From NCBI GenBank assembly GCA_035632555.1, contig DASQGO010000144.1:1-14032 (forward strand): a DNA stretch of 14,032 nt, written 5' to 3'. Position 1 is the stretch's first letter; each line of letters opens with the position of its first letter. Under the pieces are notes generated by a model. It was not told the DNA's origin, did no database searches, and saw only the letters and a list, made by a program, of their open reading frames with translations. The translations under genes and the position numbers were made by a program. This document shows, in pieces, positions 1 through 6,548 of the stretch. The DNA is from 2-02-FULL-62-14 sp035632555. GTDB lineage: Bacteria > Nitrospirota > Nitrospiria > Nitrospirales > Nitrospiraceae.

Positions 1-29
1 GCGCGTCACGCTTTCCGACAAACGACCCC

Positions 30-929
30 TCAGAATGCCATCAGATATTTGAGTTGGATCCCCGTTTGAAAATCAAAAGTGGGCAACAGGTCCTGCACAC
101 GGCTCTCGATGATTTCCCTGATGGAAAATCGTTTCTTCGGCTCGACCAGCGTGGGCTCTCCCTCGATGCCGACCATATCCGCGGCGATGCGCACGGCGTC
201 ATCCAGATCGCCCAGTTCGTCCACGAGTTTGGCGTCCAGGGCCTGCCGGCCGGTAAAGATGCGTCCGTCCGCCAACGTCCGCACGGCAGAAACGTCGAGC
301 GAGCGGCCCTCCGCCACGGCCTCGATGAACTGGCTGTGGACGTCGTCCATCACGGATTGCAAAATCCGGCGGTCGTCGGGGCCCATTTTTCGAAACGGCG
401 AGCCAATATCCTTGTAGTGCCCGCTCTTGACCACGACGCCCTCCACGCCGACTTTCTTGAGCAGGCCTTCCAGGTTCACCAATTCCATGATGACCCCGAT
501 GCTGCCGGTCAGCGTGCCGGGGTTCGCGATGATCCGGTCGGCGGCGGCGGCAATGTAATAGCCGCCCGATGCGGCTACGGTGCCCATGGAGGCGACGACG
601 GTCTTGTTGTGCTTGGTGCGCACGCGCTGGACGGCATCGTGGATTTCCTGCGACGGGACCACGCCGCCGCCGGGGCTGTCGATACGCAGCACGATGGCCT
701 TGACGGACGAGCTGTCTCCGAACCGCTTAAGGTCCGCCACTGTGTCTTTCGCATCCACGATGACGCCTTCGACACGGATGAGCCCGATGCGGTCCTCGCC
801 GGGCACATCCATATCGGACAGCCAGGCGTTCGCTACCATCAGCACCGCCAGACCGGCCAGTGCCAGCCAGATGAAGCGCCGCCAGCGTTTCTTCTCGCGC
901 GGAGGCGCCGTGGTGGAGTCGTCAGTCAT
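30..929 (-). CDS. sppA: Signal peptide peptidase SppA, short (36K) type
   Basis: Membrane-anchored serine protease of family S49 that degrades signal peptides left after protein export. It is 299 aa, the size of the single-domain SppA of Bacillus and archaea rather than the double-length E. coli enzyme. A basic N-terminus (residues 11-18) is followed by one hydrophobic anchor (about 19-37). The nucleophile should be Ser121 in AASGGYY, and the general base Lys173 in GHYKDIGSP. Their 52-residue spacing equals that of the Ser/Lys dyad I recall for B. subtilis SppA. The substrate-cleft segment RIDSPGGG is at 82-89. The gene begins 25 nt after the rpsA stop, so it is probably cotranscribed. No clear Shine-Dalgarno precedes the ATG. 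I see no terminator hairpin in the 29 nt after its stop, so the operon may continue beyond the window. Confidence 0.94.
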   Translation of the reverse strand: MTDDSTTAPPREKKRWRRFIWLALAGLAVLMVANAWLSDMDVPGEDRIGLIRVEGVIVDAKDTVADLKRFGDSSSVKAIVLRIDSPGGGVVPSQEIHDAVQRVRTKHNKTVVASMGTVAASGGYYIAAAADRIIANPGTLTGSIGVIMELVNLEGLLKKVGVEGVVVKSGHYKDIGSPFRKMGPDDRRILQSVMDDVHSQFIEAVAEGRSLDVSAVRTLADGRIFTGRQALDAKLVDELGDLDDAVRIAADMVGIEGEPTLVEPKKRFSIREIIESRVQDLLPTFDFQTGIQLKYLMAF

Positions 930-954
930 GGGTCACGAGGCCAGCCGATGACAG

Positions 955-2640
955 TCAGCCTTCGTCTCCTTCGTGGTCAGTCCGCTTTTTCGATTTTTTC
1001 ACCGCGCGGCCGAGGCTTTGATCCACAGCCCCCTGCGAAGCATGATACTCGTCCACGTGCTTACGATCCGCATCCATCTGGTGTTCGCGCAGGCTGAGGG
1101 CGATTTTCCGTTCCTCGCGATCCACCTTGATGATCTTGGCCGTGATGTCGTCCTGGGGCTTGAACTTCTCCTCCAGCCGCGCCGGAGGCTGCAGCCCCGC
1201 TTCACTGATATGGATCAGTCCTTCCACGCCGCTCTCCAGCTCGACAAAGACGCCGAAGTCGGTGAGCTTGGACACCTTGCCGGTGACGCTGGCCCCCACA
1301 CGGTAGCGGTCCGGGATGTCCACTTCCCAGGGATCGCGCGAGAGCTGCTTGTAGCCGAGGGAGAGGCGTTCCTTTTCCTTGTCGATGCGCAGCACGACCG
1401 CTTCGACCGCCTGCGCTTTCTTGAACAGCTCCGAGGGATGCTTGATGTGCTTGGTCCAGGACATGTCGGAGATGTGAATCAGCCCGTCGATGCCCTCGTC
1501 CAGACCGATGAACGCGCCGAAGTCGGTCAGGCTCTTGACCTTGCCCTGGATGCGGGTGCCGGCCGGATATTTGGCCTCGACCATGTCCCAGGGGTTCGGC
1601 GCAGTCTGCTTCATGCCCAGCGAAATTTTGCGGTTGCCGGGCTCGATGTTCAGCACGGCGGCTTCAACCTGGTCGCCAACGGACACCAGACGAGACGGAT
1701 GCCGGACTTCATGCGACCACGACATTTCCGAAACGTGCACCAAGCCCTCGACGCCCGGTTCGAGCTCGATGAAGGCCCCGTAATCGGTCAGGCTGACGAC
1801 TTTTCCCTTCACCCGTGTGCCGATCGGATACTTGGCGGCCACGCTCGTCCAGGGATCCGATCCTTTTTGCTTGAGGCCTAGGGAAATGCGGCCGGTCTCG
1901 CGGTCGTATTTCAGAACCATGACCTCGACCCGGTCGCCCACGACGAACATTTCCGACGGATGGCCGACGCGGCCCCACGACATGTCGGTGATATGCAGCA
2001 AGCCGTCAATGCCGCCGAGATCGATGAACGCGCCGTATTCGGTGATGTTTTTCACGATGCCCGGGACCAGCTGCCCTTCCTTGAGGTTAGCCAGCGTCGT
2101 TTGCCGCTTCTTGTCCCGCGACTCTTCGAGCAGCACACGGCGCGAGACGACGACGTTGCCGCGCCGGTGGTTGATCTTGATGATCTTCAGCGGGAAGGTC
2201 TTGCCGACCAGCCCGTCCAAGTCGCGAATCGGGTGCAGATCGATCTGCGAGCCGGGAAGGAATGCCTTGACGCCGATGTCCACCATCATCCCGCCCTTGA
2301 TGCGGGAGAGAATCTTGCCGTCCACGATACGTTCTTCGTTGTACGCCTTCTCGAGGTCTTCCCAGACCTTCATTTTATCGGCTTTTTCTTTGGACAGGAT
2401 CAGATTGCCGTCCGCGTCCTCCCGTTCCTCGATATAAACCGCGAGCCGGTCGTTGACCTTCAGCCCCTGCAGTTCCTCGCTGTTGAACTGCTCGGCCGGG
2501 ATGATTCCCTCGGATTTGTAGCCGATGTCGACGACGACCTTGCCCTTGCCGACGGCGACGATCCGGCCTTCGATGATGGTGCCTTCTTCGAAGTTCCGGA
2601 ACGTTTCCTCATACAGCGCGGCGAGCGCGCCCCGATCCAT
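955..2640 (-). CDS. rpsA: 30S ribosomal protein S1
   Basis: Ribosomal protein S1, which binds mRNA leaders and delivers them to the 30S subunit. From the chosen start it is 561 aa, close to the 557 aa of E. coli S1, with six S1 (OB-fold) repeats at about residues 19-85, 103-170, 188-257, 273-343, 360-430 and 447-517. Repeats 3-5 are the most alike, each ending in HI(T/S)DMSW or HVSEMSW and joined by linkers ending in DPW or NPW. The C-terminus is Lys-rich and acidic (KKSKKR). An upstream in-frame ATG at 2673 would add 11 residues, but its purine-rich AGGAAGG lies 15 nt away. The ATG at 2640 has AGGAG at 5 nt spacing and gives an N-terminus starting just before the first S1 domain. It follows plsC and precedes sppA. 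Confidence 0.95.
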   Translation of the reverse strand: MDRGALAALYEETFRNFEEGTIIEGRIVAVGKGKVVVDIGYKSEGIIPAEQFNSEELQGLKVNDRLAVYIEEREDADGNLILSKEKADKMKVWEDLEKAYNEERIVDGKILSRIKGGMMVDIGVKAFLPGSQIDLHPIRDLDGLVGKTFPLKIIKINHRRGNVVVSRRVLLEESRDKKRQTTLANLKEGQLVPGIVKNITEYGAFIDLGGIDGLLHITDMSWGRVGHPSEMFVVGDRVEVMVLKYDRETGRISLGLKQKGSDPWTSVAAKYPIGTRVKGKVVSLTDYGAFIELEPGVEGLVHVSEMSWSHEVRHPSRLVSVGDQVEAAVLNIEPGNRKISLGMKQTAPNPWDMVEAKYPAGTRIQGKVKSLTDFGAFIGLDEGIDGLIHISDMSWTKHIKHPSELFKKAQAVEAVVLRIDKEKERLSLGYKQLSRDPWEVDIPDRYRVGASVTGKVSKLTDFGVFVELESGVEGLIHISEAGLQPPARLEEKFKPQDDITAKIIKVDREERKIALSLREHQMDADRKHVDEYHASQGAVDQSLGRAVKKSKKRTDHEGDEG

Positions 2641-2645
2641 CTGTT

Positions 2646-2650
2646 CTCCT
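2646..2650 (-). promoter_or_regulatory. Shine-Dalgarno AGGAG that decides the rpsA start
   Basis: On the minus strand AGGAG is followed by AACAG and then ATG (2640). This is the strongest ribosome binding site seen in the window and favours the 561-aa form of S1 over the 572-aa form starting at 2673. Confidence 0.6.
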
Positions 2651-2702
2651 GCCTGCTTTGATGCGGTGCTCATGCGTGCGATACCAATCCTTCCTGACGT
2701 CT

Positions 2703-2716
2703 CCGACTCTCGTCGG
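2703..2716 (-). promoter_or_regulatory. Small GNRA-loop hairpin in the rpsA leader
   Basis: The minus strand reads CCGAC-GAGA-GTCGG: a perfect 5-bp stem closed by a GAGA (GNRA-type) loop, 63 nt upstream of the preferred rpsA ATG and 27 nt after the plsC stop. It has no T-tract, so it is not a terminator. E. coli S1 represses its own mRNA through hairpins in its leader, and this could be an analogous site. A 5-bp stem alone is weak evidence. Confidence 0.3.
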
Positions 2717-2742
2717 GTGCTGATGGTTGAAAATGCCCGGTC

Positions 2743-3414
2743 TCACTCAGCCTTGCGAGACAGGGCCGCCGTCCGTCGTTCGCCCGGATCCGCCGGATGG
2801 GCCACCTGCCCGAGGTCGGCGATCCTGCCCATGACGGTCCGGCTCACGTGCTGATAGAACTCCTTTCCGGAACTGTGCTGCGCGGCATCCGTGAAATCAA
2901 TCGGCGCTCCGAACGTCACGCGGATCGGATGCAGCGAGATCCATCGTGCGCCAGCCGGAAGCGCCTCCCGCGTACCGGCAAGATAGGCGGGGATCACGGC
3001 ACAGCCGGTTTCCGCCACAATGACACCCATACCCGGCTTGCCCCGCCTCAGCGCGCCGTCCGGAGTCCGGGTACCCTCCGGATAAATAACCACGATCTTT
3101 CCCTCCTGGATAAGGCGGATCGCCTTGCCGAATCCATCGCGGTCCAGCCGGTCCTGCCGGATCGGAATCCATCCGAGCCACTGCAGGATCGGTCGAAGGA
3201 CGGGAAGGAACAGGTCCTGCCGTCCCAAATACCACATGCGCCGCCGGATGCTGGCTCCCACGAAGGGGATATCGATATAGCTGGCATGGTTCGCCGCGAT
3301 GAGCACGCCGCCCTGCGCCGGGATATATTCGCGTCCCACCACCCGATAGCGGAAGAGGAGTTTCCCCACCGCATTGACCAACAGCCACAGGATGCCATAC
3401 GCCACATTGCTCAC
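2743..3414 (-). CDS. plsC: 1-acyl-sn-glycerol-3-phosphate acyltransferase (PlsC family)
   Basis: Inner-membrane acyltransferase that puts the second acyl chain on lysophosphatidic acid to make phosphatidic acid. The 223-aa protein has the family's four blocks in order: catalytic NHASYID (HX4D, His43 and Asp48), GWIPIRQDR (81-89), YPEGTRTPDG (111-120, with E113 and R116) and VIPAYLAGT (140-148). A hydrophobic stretch at 6-21 precedes the catalytic core. The start is GTG at 3414 without a good Shine-Dalgarno; an internal GTG three codons later is an alternative. The gene follows cmk after a 146-bp spacer whose ends mirror the cmk-stop/plsC-start junction. In Geobacter-type operons, from memory, the slot between cmk and rpsA holds ispH instead. 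Another lysophospholipid acyltransferase specificity is possible. Confidence 0.9.
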   Translation of the reverse strand: MSNVAYGILWLLVNAVGKLLFRYRVVGREYIPAQGGVLIAANHASYIDIPFVGASIRRRMWYLGRQDLFLPVLRPILQWLGWIPIRQDRLDRDGFGKAIRLIQEGKIVVIYPEGTRTPDGALRRGKPGMGVIVAETGCAVIPAYLAGTREALPAGARWISLHPIRVTFGAPIDFTDAAQHSSGKEFYQHVSRTVMGRIADLGQVAHPADPGERRTAALSRKAE

Positions 3415-3420
3415 AGTTTC
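3372..3420. repeat. Direct repeat copy A (plsC 5' end)
   Basis: These 49 bp, mostly the first codons of plsC, match 3523-3570 at about 39 of 48 aligned positions with one single-base gap. The first 14 and last 12 bases are identical. The offset is 150-151 bp. It is the functional copy, because the plsC frame reads through it. Confidence 0.7.
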
Positions 3421-3441
3421 AATAAACGTTTCACGGGCATG

Positions 3442-3464
3442 CGATCAATAGGCCATATCGATCG
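3442..3464. repeat. 9-bp inverted repeat in the cmk-plsC spacer
   Basis: Arms at 3442-3450 and 3456-3464 pair over 9 bp (one G-T wobble as RNA on the minus strand) around a 5-nt loop. No T-tract follows in either direction, so it is not a standard terminator. It could be an RNA stem in the plsC leader or a protein-binding palindrome. Confidence 0.5.
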
Positions 3465-3509
3465 TCGCGAGTTTCGCGCTGACTGCGGAACAGGACTCGC
3501 ATCGATCGA
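3458..3509. repeat. Longer imperfect inverted repeat in the cmk-plsC spacer
   Basis: Arms 3458-3472 and 3495-3509 are reverse complements at 13 of 15 positions around a 22-nt loop. The left arm overlaps the right arm of the 9-bp inverted repeat, so the two structures would be mutually exclusive in RNA. Both arms carry the GATCGA core. Confidence 0.5.
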
Positions 3510-3522
3510 CACCAGCCCCAGA

Positions 3523-3570
3523 CATTGACCAACAGCACGGGATTTCATCGCTCACGATGCTCACAGTTTC
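3523..3570. repeat. Direct repeat copy B (decayed plsC 5' end after cmk)
   Basis: Partner of 3372-3420. Read on the minus strand, it begins at the cmk stop, where GTG overlaps TGA, and continues as a degenerate plsC start: VSIVSDEIP against VSNVAYGIL in the real gene. A one-base deletion then shifts the frame. It looks like a fossil of the plsC start left directly behind cmk. Confidence 0.6.
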
Positions 3571-4256
3571 GCTGCAATCTTCCCCATCATGCGGTTGATG
3601 ACCTGCTCAACCGTGAGCGACGAGGAGTCAATGACCTCCGCGTCCTCCGCCGGGACCAGCGGCGCGATCGCACGCGACCGATCCCGCTGATCGCGCATTT
3701 CAATATCCTGCTTCGTCCGTTCCAGCGGCGCCGGCCGCCCCGCGCCGGTCAGATCCTGCTGCCGACGCCCGGCACGCGTGGTCACGTCGGCATCCAGAAA
3801 AAACTTTGCCTCGGCTGCAGGAAACACCCGCGTGCCGAGATCCCGCCCTTCCGCCACCACCCCGCCGGCTTCGCCCACGCGCCGCTGGACTGGGAGCAGC
3901 CAGTCCCGCACGGCCGGAATGGCCGACACTTGAGAGGCCAGGGCGCTGATCTCCGGGGTCCGGAGATCGTCCGTCACATCCCGGCCATCCACGGCCACAT
4001 GCAACCCGTCACTTCGCTGGTCCATGCTGACCTGCATGGCGGGGAGCAGCGCCGCGACGGCTTTCCCATCCTCCGGGTTCACGGCTGCCGACCGGACTTT
4101 CCAGGCAACCGCCCGGTATAAGGCGCCGGTATCGAGATACAAATACCCAAGGCGTGCAGCCAACTGTCTCGCTACCGTGCTCTTTCCGGCCCCGGCAGGA
4201 CCGTCGATCGTCACAATTAGTCGCCGAGCCGATGGGCGCGGCAGAGTCTTATTCAT
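3561..4256 (-). CDS. cmk: Cytidylate kinase
   Basis: Phosphorylates CMP and dCMP to the diphosphates in the cytosol, using ATP. At 231 aa it is the usual bacterial length. The P-loop GPAGAGKST is at 19-27, the nucleotide-binding DTGALYR at 42-48, the CMP-binding EGRDLGT at 136-142, KFFLDA at 151-156 and the lid arginines RAGRR at 161-165. The start ATG lies 25 nt after the aroA stop with no Shine-Dalgarno. A strong promoter-like element sits just upstream, so the transcript from it would have an almost absent 5' leader. The cmk stop TGA overlaps a GTG that begins a decayed copy of the plsC start, suggesting the two genes once overlapped by GTGA. The neighbourhood aroA-cmk-…-rpsA is common in bacteria. 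Confidence 0.94.
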   Translation of the reverse strand: MNKTLPRPSARRLIVTIDGPAGAGKSTVARQLAARLGYLYLDTGALYRAVAWKVRSAAVNPEDGKAVAALLPAMQVSMDQRSDGLHVAVDGRDVTDDLRTPEISALASQVSAIPAVRDWLLPVQRRVGEAGGVVAEGRDLGTRVFPAAEAKFFLDADVTTRAGRRQQDLTGAGRPAPLERTKQDIEMRDQRDRSRAIAPLVPAEDAEVIDSSSLTVEQVINRMMGKIAAKL

Positions 4257-4269
4257 CTGCGGGGTGCGT

Positions 4270-4299
4270 ATTGTATAGACCTCAACTATTTTTTGTCAA
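4270..4299 (-). promoter_or_regulatory. Candidate sigma-70 promoter for cmk-plsC-rpsA-sppA
   Basis: On the minus strand a perfect TTGACA (4294-4299) is followed after 18 bp by TACAAT (4270-4275), or after 16 bp by TATACA (4272-4277). It spans the last codons of aroA and the 25-nt aroA-cmk gap, in an AT-rich patch that contrasts with the GC-rich surroundings. Transcription would begin only about 6-8 nt before the cmk ATG, matching the missing Shine-Dalgarno there. It would let the essential downstream genes be expressed apart from the aromatic genes. Confidence 0.55.
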
Positions 4300-5598
4300 T
4301 AATTCCAAGAGCTTCGATTCAAATCCCGGGAATGAAGTCTCAATGCAATCGGTGTCCTGAATTTTAGTCTCGCCTTCTGCAGCCAGTCCAGCAATGGCTA
4401 TGGACATAGCGACGCGGTGATCGCCATAACTGGTGCAGGCTGCTCCATGCAGCCGCTTCATCCTAGTGTTCCCAAGCCCACGAATGATCATGCCATCGTT
4501 TGTTTCTTCGGCCGAGGCCCCCATCTTTCTCAGCTCCGTCGCCATCGTGGCGATCCGGTCGCTTTCCTTCACCCGCAATTCACTGGCGCCAGTGATCGTG
4601 GTGTCCCCTTCGGCAAGTGCGGCAGCCACACAGAGGATCGGGAATTCATCAATGGTTTGGGGAATGCGCTCGGCGCCGATCCGGACGCCATGCAGCGATG
4701 CAGCGCGGACACGAAGATCGGCAACCGGTTCACCGGCCTCGTCGCGGCGATTAAGGATCTGGATGTTCGCCCCCATCTCGGTCAATATTTCCAGGATGCC
4801 GGTCCTGGTCGGGTTGATCCCGACGGAGGTGATCGTCACATCCGATCTAGGCACCAGCGTGGCGCCGACAATGAAAAACGCGGCGGCGGACAGATCGCCG
4901 GGAACAGTGACCAGCTTGCCCGCCCATCCGACGGAGGGACGCCCTTGAATGGTGACGGAAGAGCCGTCCTCCTCGACCGGGATGCCGAAGTACCGGAACA
5001 GCCGTTCCGTATGGTCGCGTGATTTGCGCGGCTCGCTCACGCGCGTCGTCCCCTTGGCATAGAGGCCGGCCAGCAGCAGGGAGGATTTGATCTGCGCGCT
5101 GGCAACAGGTGACGCATAGGTCAGTCCGCGCAGGCGGCTGCCGGTGATGGCCAGAGGGGCCAGTTCCCCTCCCTTGCGTCCCGCAATCGTCGCGCCCATT
5201 TCGCGCAACGGTTTCACGACCCGCCCCATCGGTCTCCGCCTGACAGACTCGTCGCCTGTCAGGATGGTGAAAAAATCCTGGCCCGCCAGCAGACCCGCCA
5301 GCAGGCGGATGCCGGTGCCTGAATTGCCGCAGTCCAGCGGCTGCGCCGGTTCCGTCAGCCCCCAGCATCCCTTGCCTCGCACGCGGAGCTGTTCCGGCCG
5401 TTCTTCAATATGAATGCCCATCGCCTGGAACGCCCGCATCGTGTTCAGGCAGTCTTCCCCTCGGCAATAGGCGGAGATCGTGCTGTCTCCCTCCGCCAGC
5501 GCGCTCAGGATGATGGCGCGGTGCGTAATGGATTTATCGCCGGGGACGGCAATGACGCCCTTCAGAGGGCCGGCTGGTTTGATCGTCAGTGAAGCCAT
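4282..5598 (-). CDS. aroA: 3-phosphoshikimate 1-carboxyvinyltransferase (EPSP synthase)
   Basis: Sixth step of the shikimate pathway: transfers enolpyruvyl from PEP to shikimate-3-phosphate. The 438-aa protein shows GDKSITHRA (20-28, substrate-binding Lys and Ser), LDCGNSGTGIRLL (88-100), GDESVRRRPMGR (115-126), the catalytic-Asp segment IDEFP (316-320), RVKESDRI (342-349) and GDHRVAMS (392-399). The residue matching Gly96 of the E. coli enzyme is Gly, not the Ala of glyphosate-tolerant CP4. The GDxSxxxRPM and GNSGTGIRL segments resemble the Bacillus/Agrobacterium branch more than the E. coli one. It starts 18 nt after the tyrA stop without an obvious Shine-Dalgarno, so it is probably cotranscribed with tyrA. 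Its last codons contain a candidate promoter for cmk. Confidence 0.96.
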   Translation of the reverse strand: MASLTIKPAGPLKGVIAVPGDKSITHRAIILSALAEGDSTISAYCRGEDCLNTMRAFQAMGIHIEERPEQLRVRGKGCWGLTEPAQPLDCGNSGTGIRLLAGLLAGQDFFTILTGDESVRRRPMGRVVKPLREMGATIAGRKGGELAPLAITGSRLRGLTYASPVASAQIKSSLLLAGLYAKGTTRVSEPRKSRDHTERLFRYFGIPVEEDGSSVTIQGRPSVGWAGKLVTVPGDLSAAAFFIVGATLVPRSDVTITSVGINPTRTGILEILTEMGANIQILNRRDEAGEPVADLRVRAASLHGVRIGAERIPQTIDEFPILCVAAALAEGDTTITGASELRVKESDRIATMATELRKMGASAEETNDGMIIRGLGNTRMKRLHGAACTSYGDHRVAMSIAIAGLAAEGETKIQDTDCIETSFPGFESKLLELLTKNS

Positions 5599-5616
5599 AA
5601 AGACAACAGTGAGGGA

Positions 5617-6543
5617 TTACCGATTCAGCTGTTCGCGTACGCGCTTGGCCCGCTCGAGTTCCTGCTCGATGGCCGGGCCGTCGCCGGACTGAATCAGGTG
5701 CTTCAGTTGCCGGAGATAGCGTTCGTAGGTTTCGATCTGCCGGACCAGGTTGTCACGGTTCCAGAGAAAAATATCGCGCCACATTTCGGGAGAGCTGGCC
5801 GCGATACGTGTGGTATCCCGCAAGCCGCCGCCCGAGTAGGCGAGCAGGTCCAATTCCGGCGTGGTCTGTTGCACCTCAGTCAAGGCATTGATCAGCGCGA
5901 AGGCGGCGATGTGCGGCAGATGGCTGACCGCTCCCAGCACCTTGTCATGCAGCACCGGATCCATGGTCAGAACGACAGATCCCGCGGCTTCCCACAGGGC
6001 GCGAATCGTCCGCAACGCCTGCGGATCGGTCCGCTTCGTCGGCGTCAGGATGCAACGCGCGCCTTTGAAGAGCGTGACGGAGCCGGCCGCCACGCCGGTT
6101 TTCTCCTTGCCCGCGATCGGATGTGCGCCGACGAACCGCACATTGTTCGGCAGGAGCCGTTCAACCTGTTCCACGAGCGCGCCTTTGACGCTGCCGACGT
6201 CGCTGACGATCGCACCGGATTTGAGGCAGGAACCCCATTCCTTCACGTGCCGTTCGTAGGTATCAACCGGAGTGGCCAGAATCACCAGATCAGCCTCGCG
6301 CACGCCGTCCTTGGCATCCGAGACATAACGATCGATCGCGCCGAGCTCGACCGCCGTCTTCAAATTCTCGATGCGCCGCCCGACGCCAACGACGGAGTCG
6401 GCCATGGCATTCTGCTTGAGGAACATTCCCAGCGAGCCGCCGATGAGGCCGACGCCGACGATCGTCACCTGCTTGAAATGCACGAATGCGTTCGGTTGGT
6501 CGGACACCATGGAGGAGGATCTGCCGAGCGGCGGAGGGATCAT
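5617..6543 (-). CDS. tyrA: Prephenate/arogenate dehydrogenase
   Basis: NAD(P)-dependent oxidative decarboxylation of prephenate (or arogenate) toward tyrosine. It is 308 aa from the chosen start. The Rossmann motif GVGLIGGS is at 30-37, ILATPVDTY near 88-96, SDVGSVKG at 114-121, and the signature GAHPIAGKEKTG at 139-150 contains the catalytic His. SHLPHI at 207-212 and GGGLRDTTRIA near 238-248 complete the helical dimerisation domain. There is no chorismate mutase fusion and no C-terminal ACT domain. I chose the first ATG after the aroF stop, 5 nt away, which would allow coupling. ATG at 6510 (297 aa) is an equally good alternative, and neither has a clear Shine-Dalgarno. The open frame extends upstream into aroF, but that part is antisense-like low-complexity Arg/Gly and not homologous. 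Cofactor and substrate preference cannot be read from sequence. Confidence 0.93.
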   Translation of the reverse strand: MIPPPLGRSSSMVSDQPNAFVHFKQVTIVGVGLIGGSLGMFLKQNAMADSVVGVGRRIENLKTAVELGAIDRYVSDAKDGVREADLVILATPVDTYERHVKEWGSCLKSGAIVSDVGSVKGALVEQVERLLPNNVRFVGAHPIAGKEKTGVAAGSVTLFKGARCILTPTKRTDPQALRTIRALWEAAGSVVLTMDPVLHDKVLGAVSHLPHIAAFALINALTEVQQTTPELDLLAYSGGGLRDTTRIAASSPEMWRDIFLWNRDNLVRQIETYERYLRQLKHLIQSGDGPAIEQELERAKRVREQLNR

Positions 6544-6548
6544 GAGGA

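Noticed and set aside
1..29. Terminator after sppA
   Set aside because: No stem with a following T-run in the 29 bases available; the region is too short to judge.
54..1097. 347-codon open frame on the plus strand
   Set aside because: Antisense to sppA and the end of rpsA; composition typical of a shadow frame, no recognisable motif.
973..2661. Several plus-strand open frames opposite rpsA
   Set aside because: They repeat in step with the S1 domains because they mirror those repeats; rpsA is unambiguous on the other strand.
3421..3522. Insertion sequence or MITE in the cmk-plsC spacer
   Set aside because: No transposase, and the flanking repeats are too long and diverged for a target-site duplication; tandem duplication of the gene junction explains them better.
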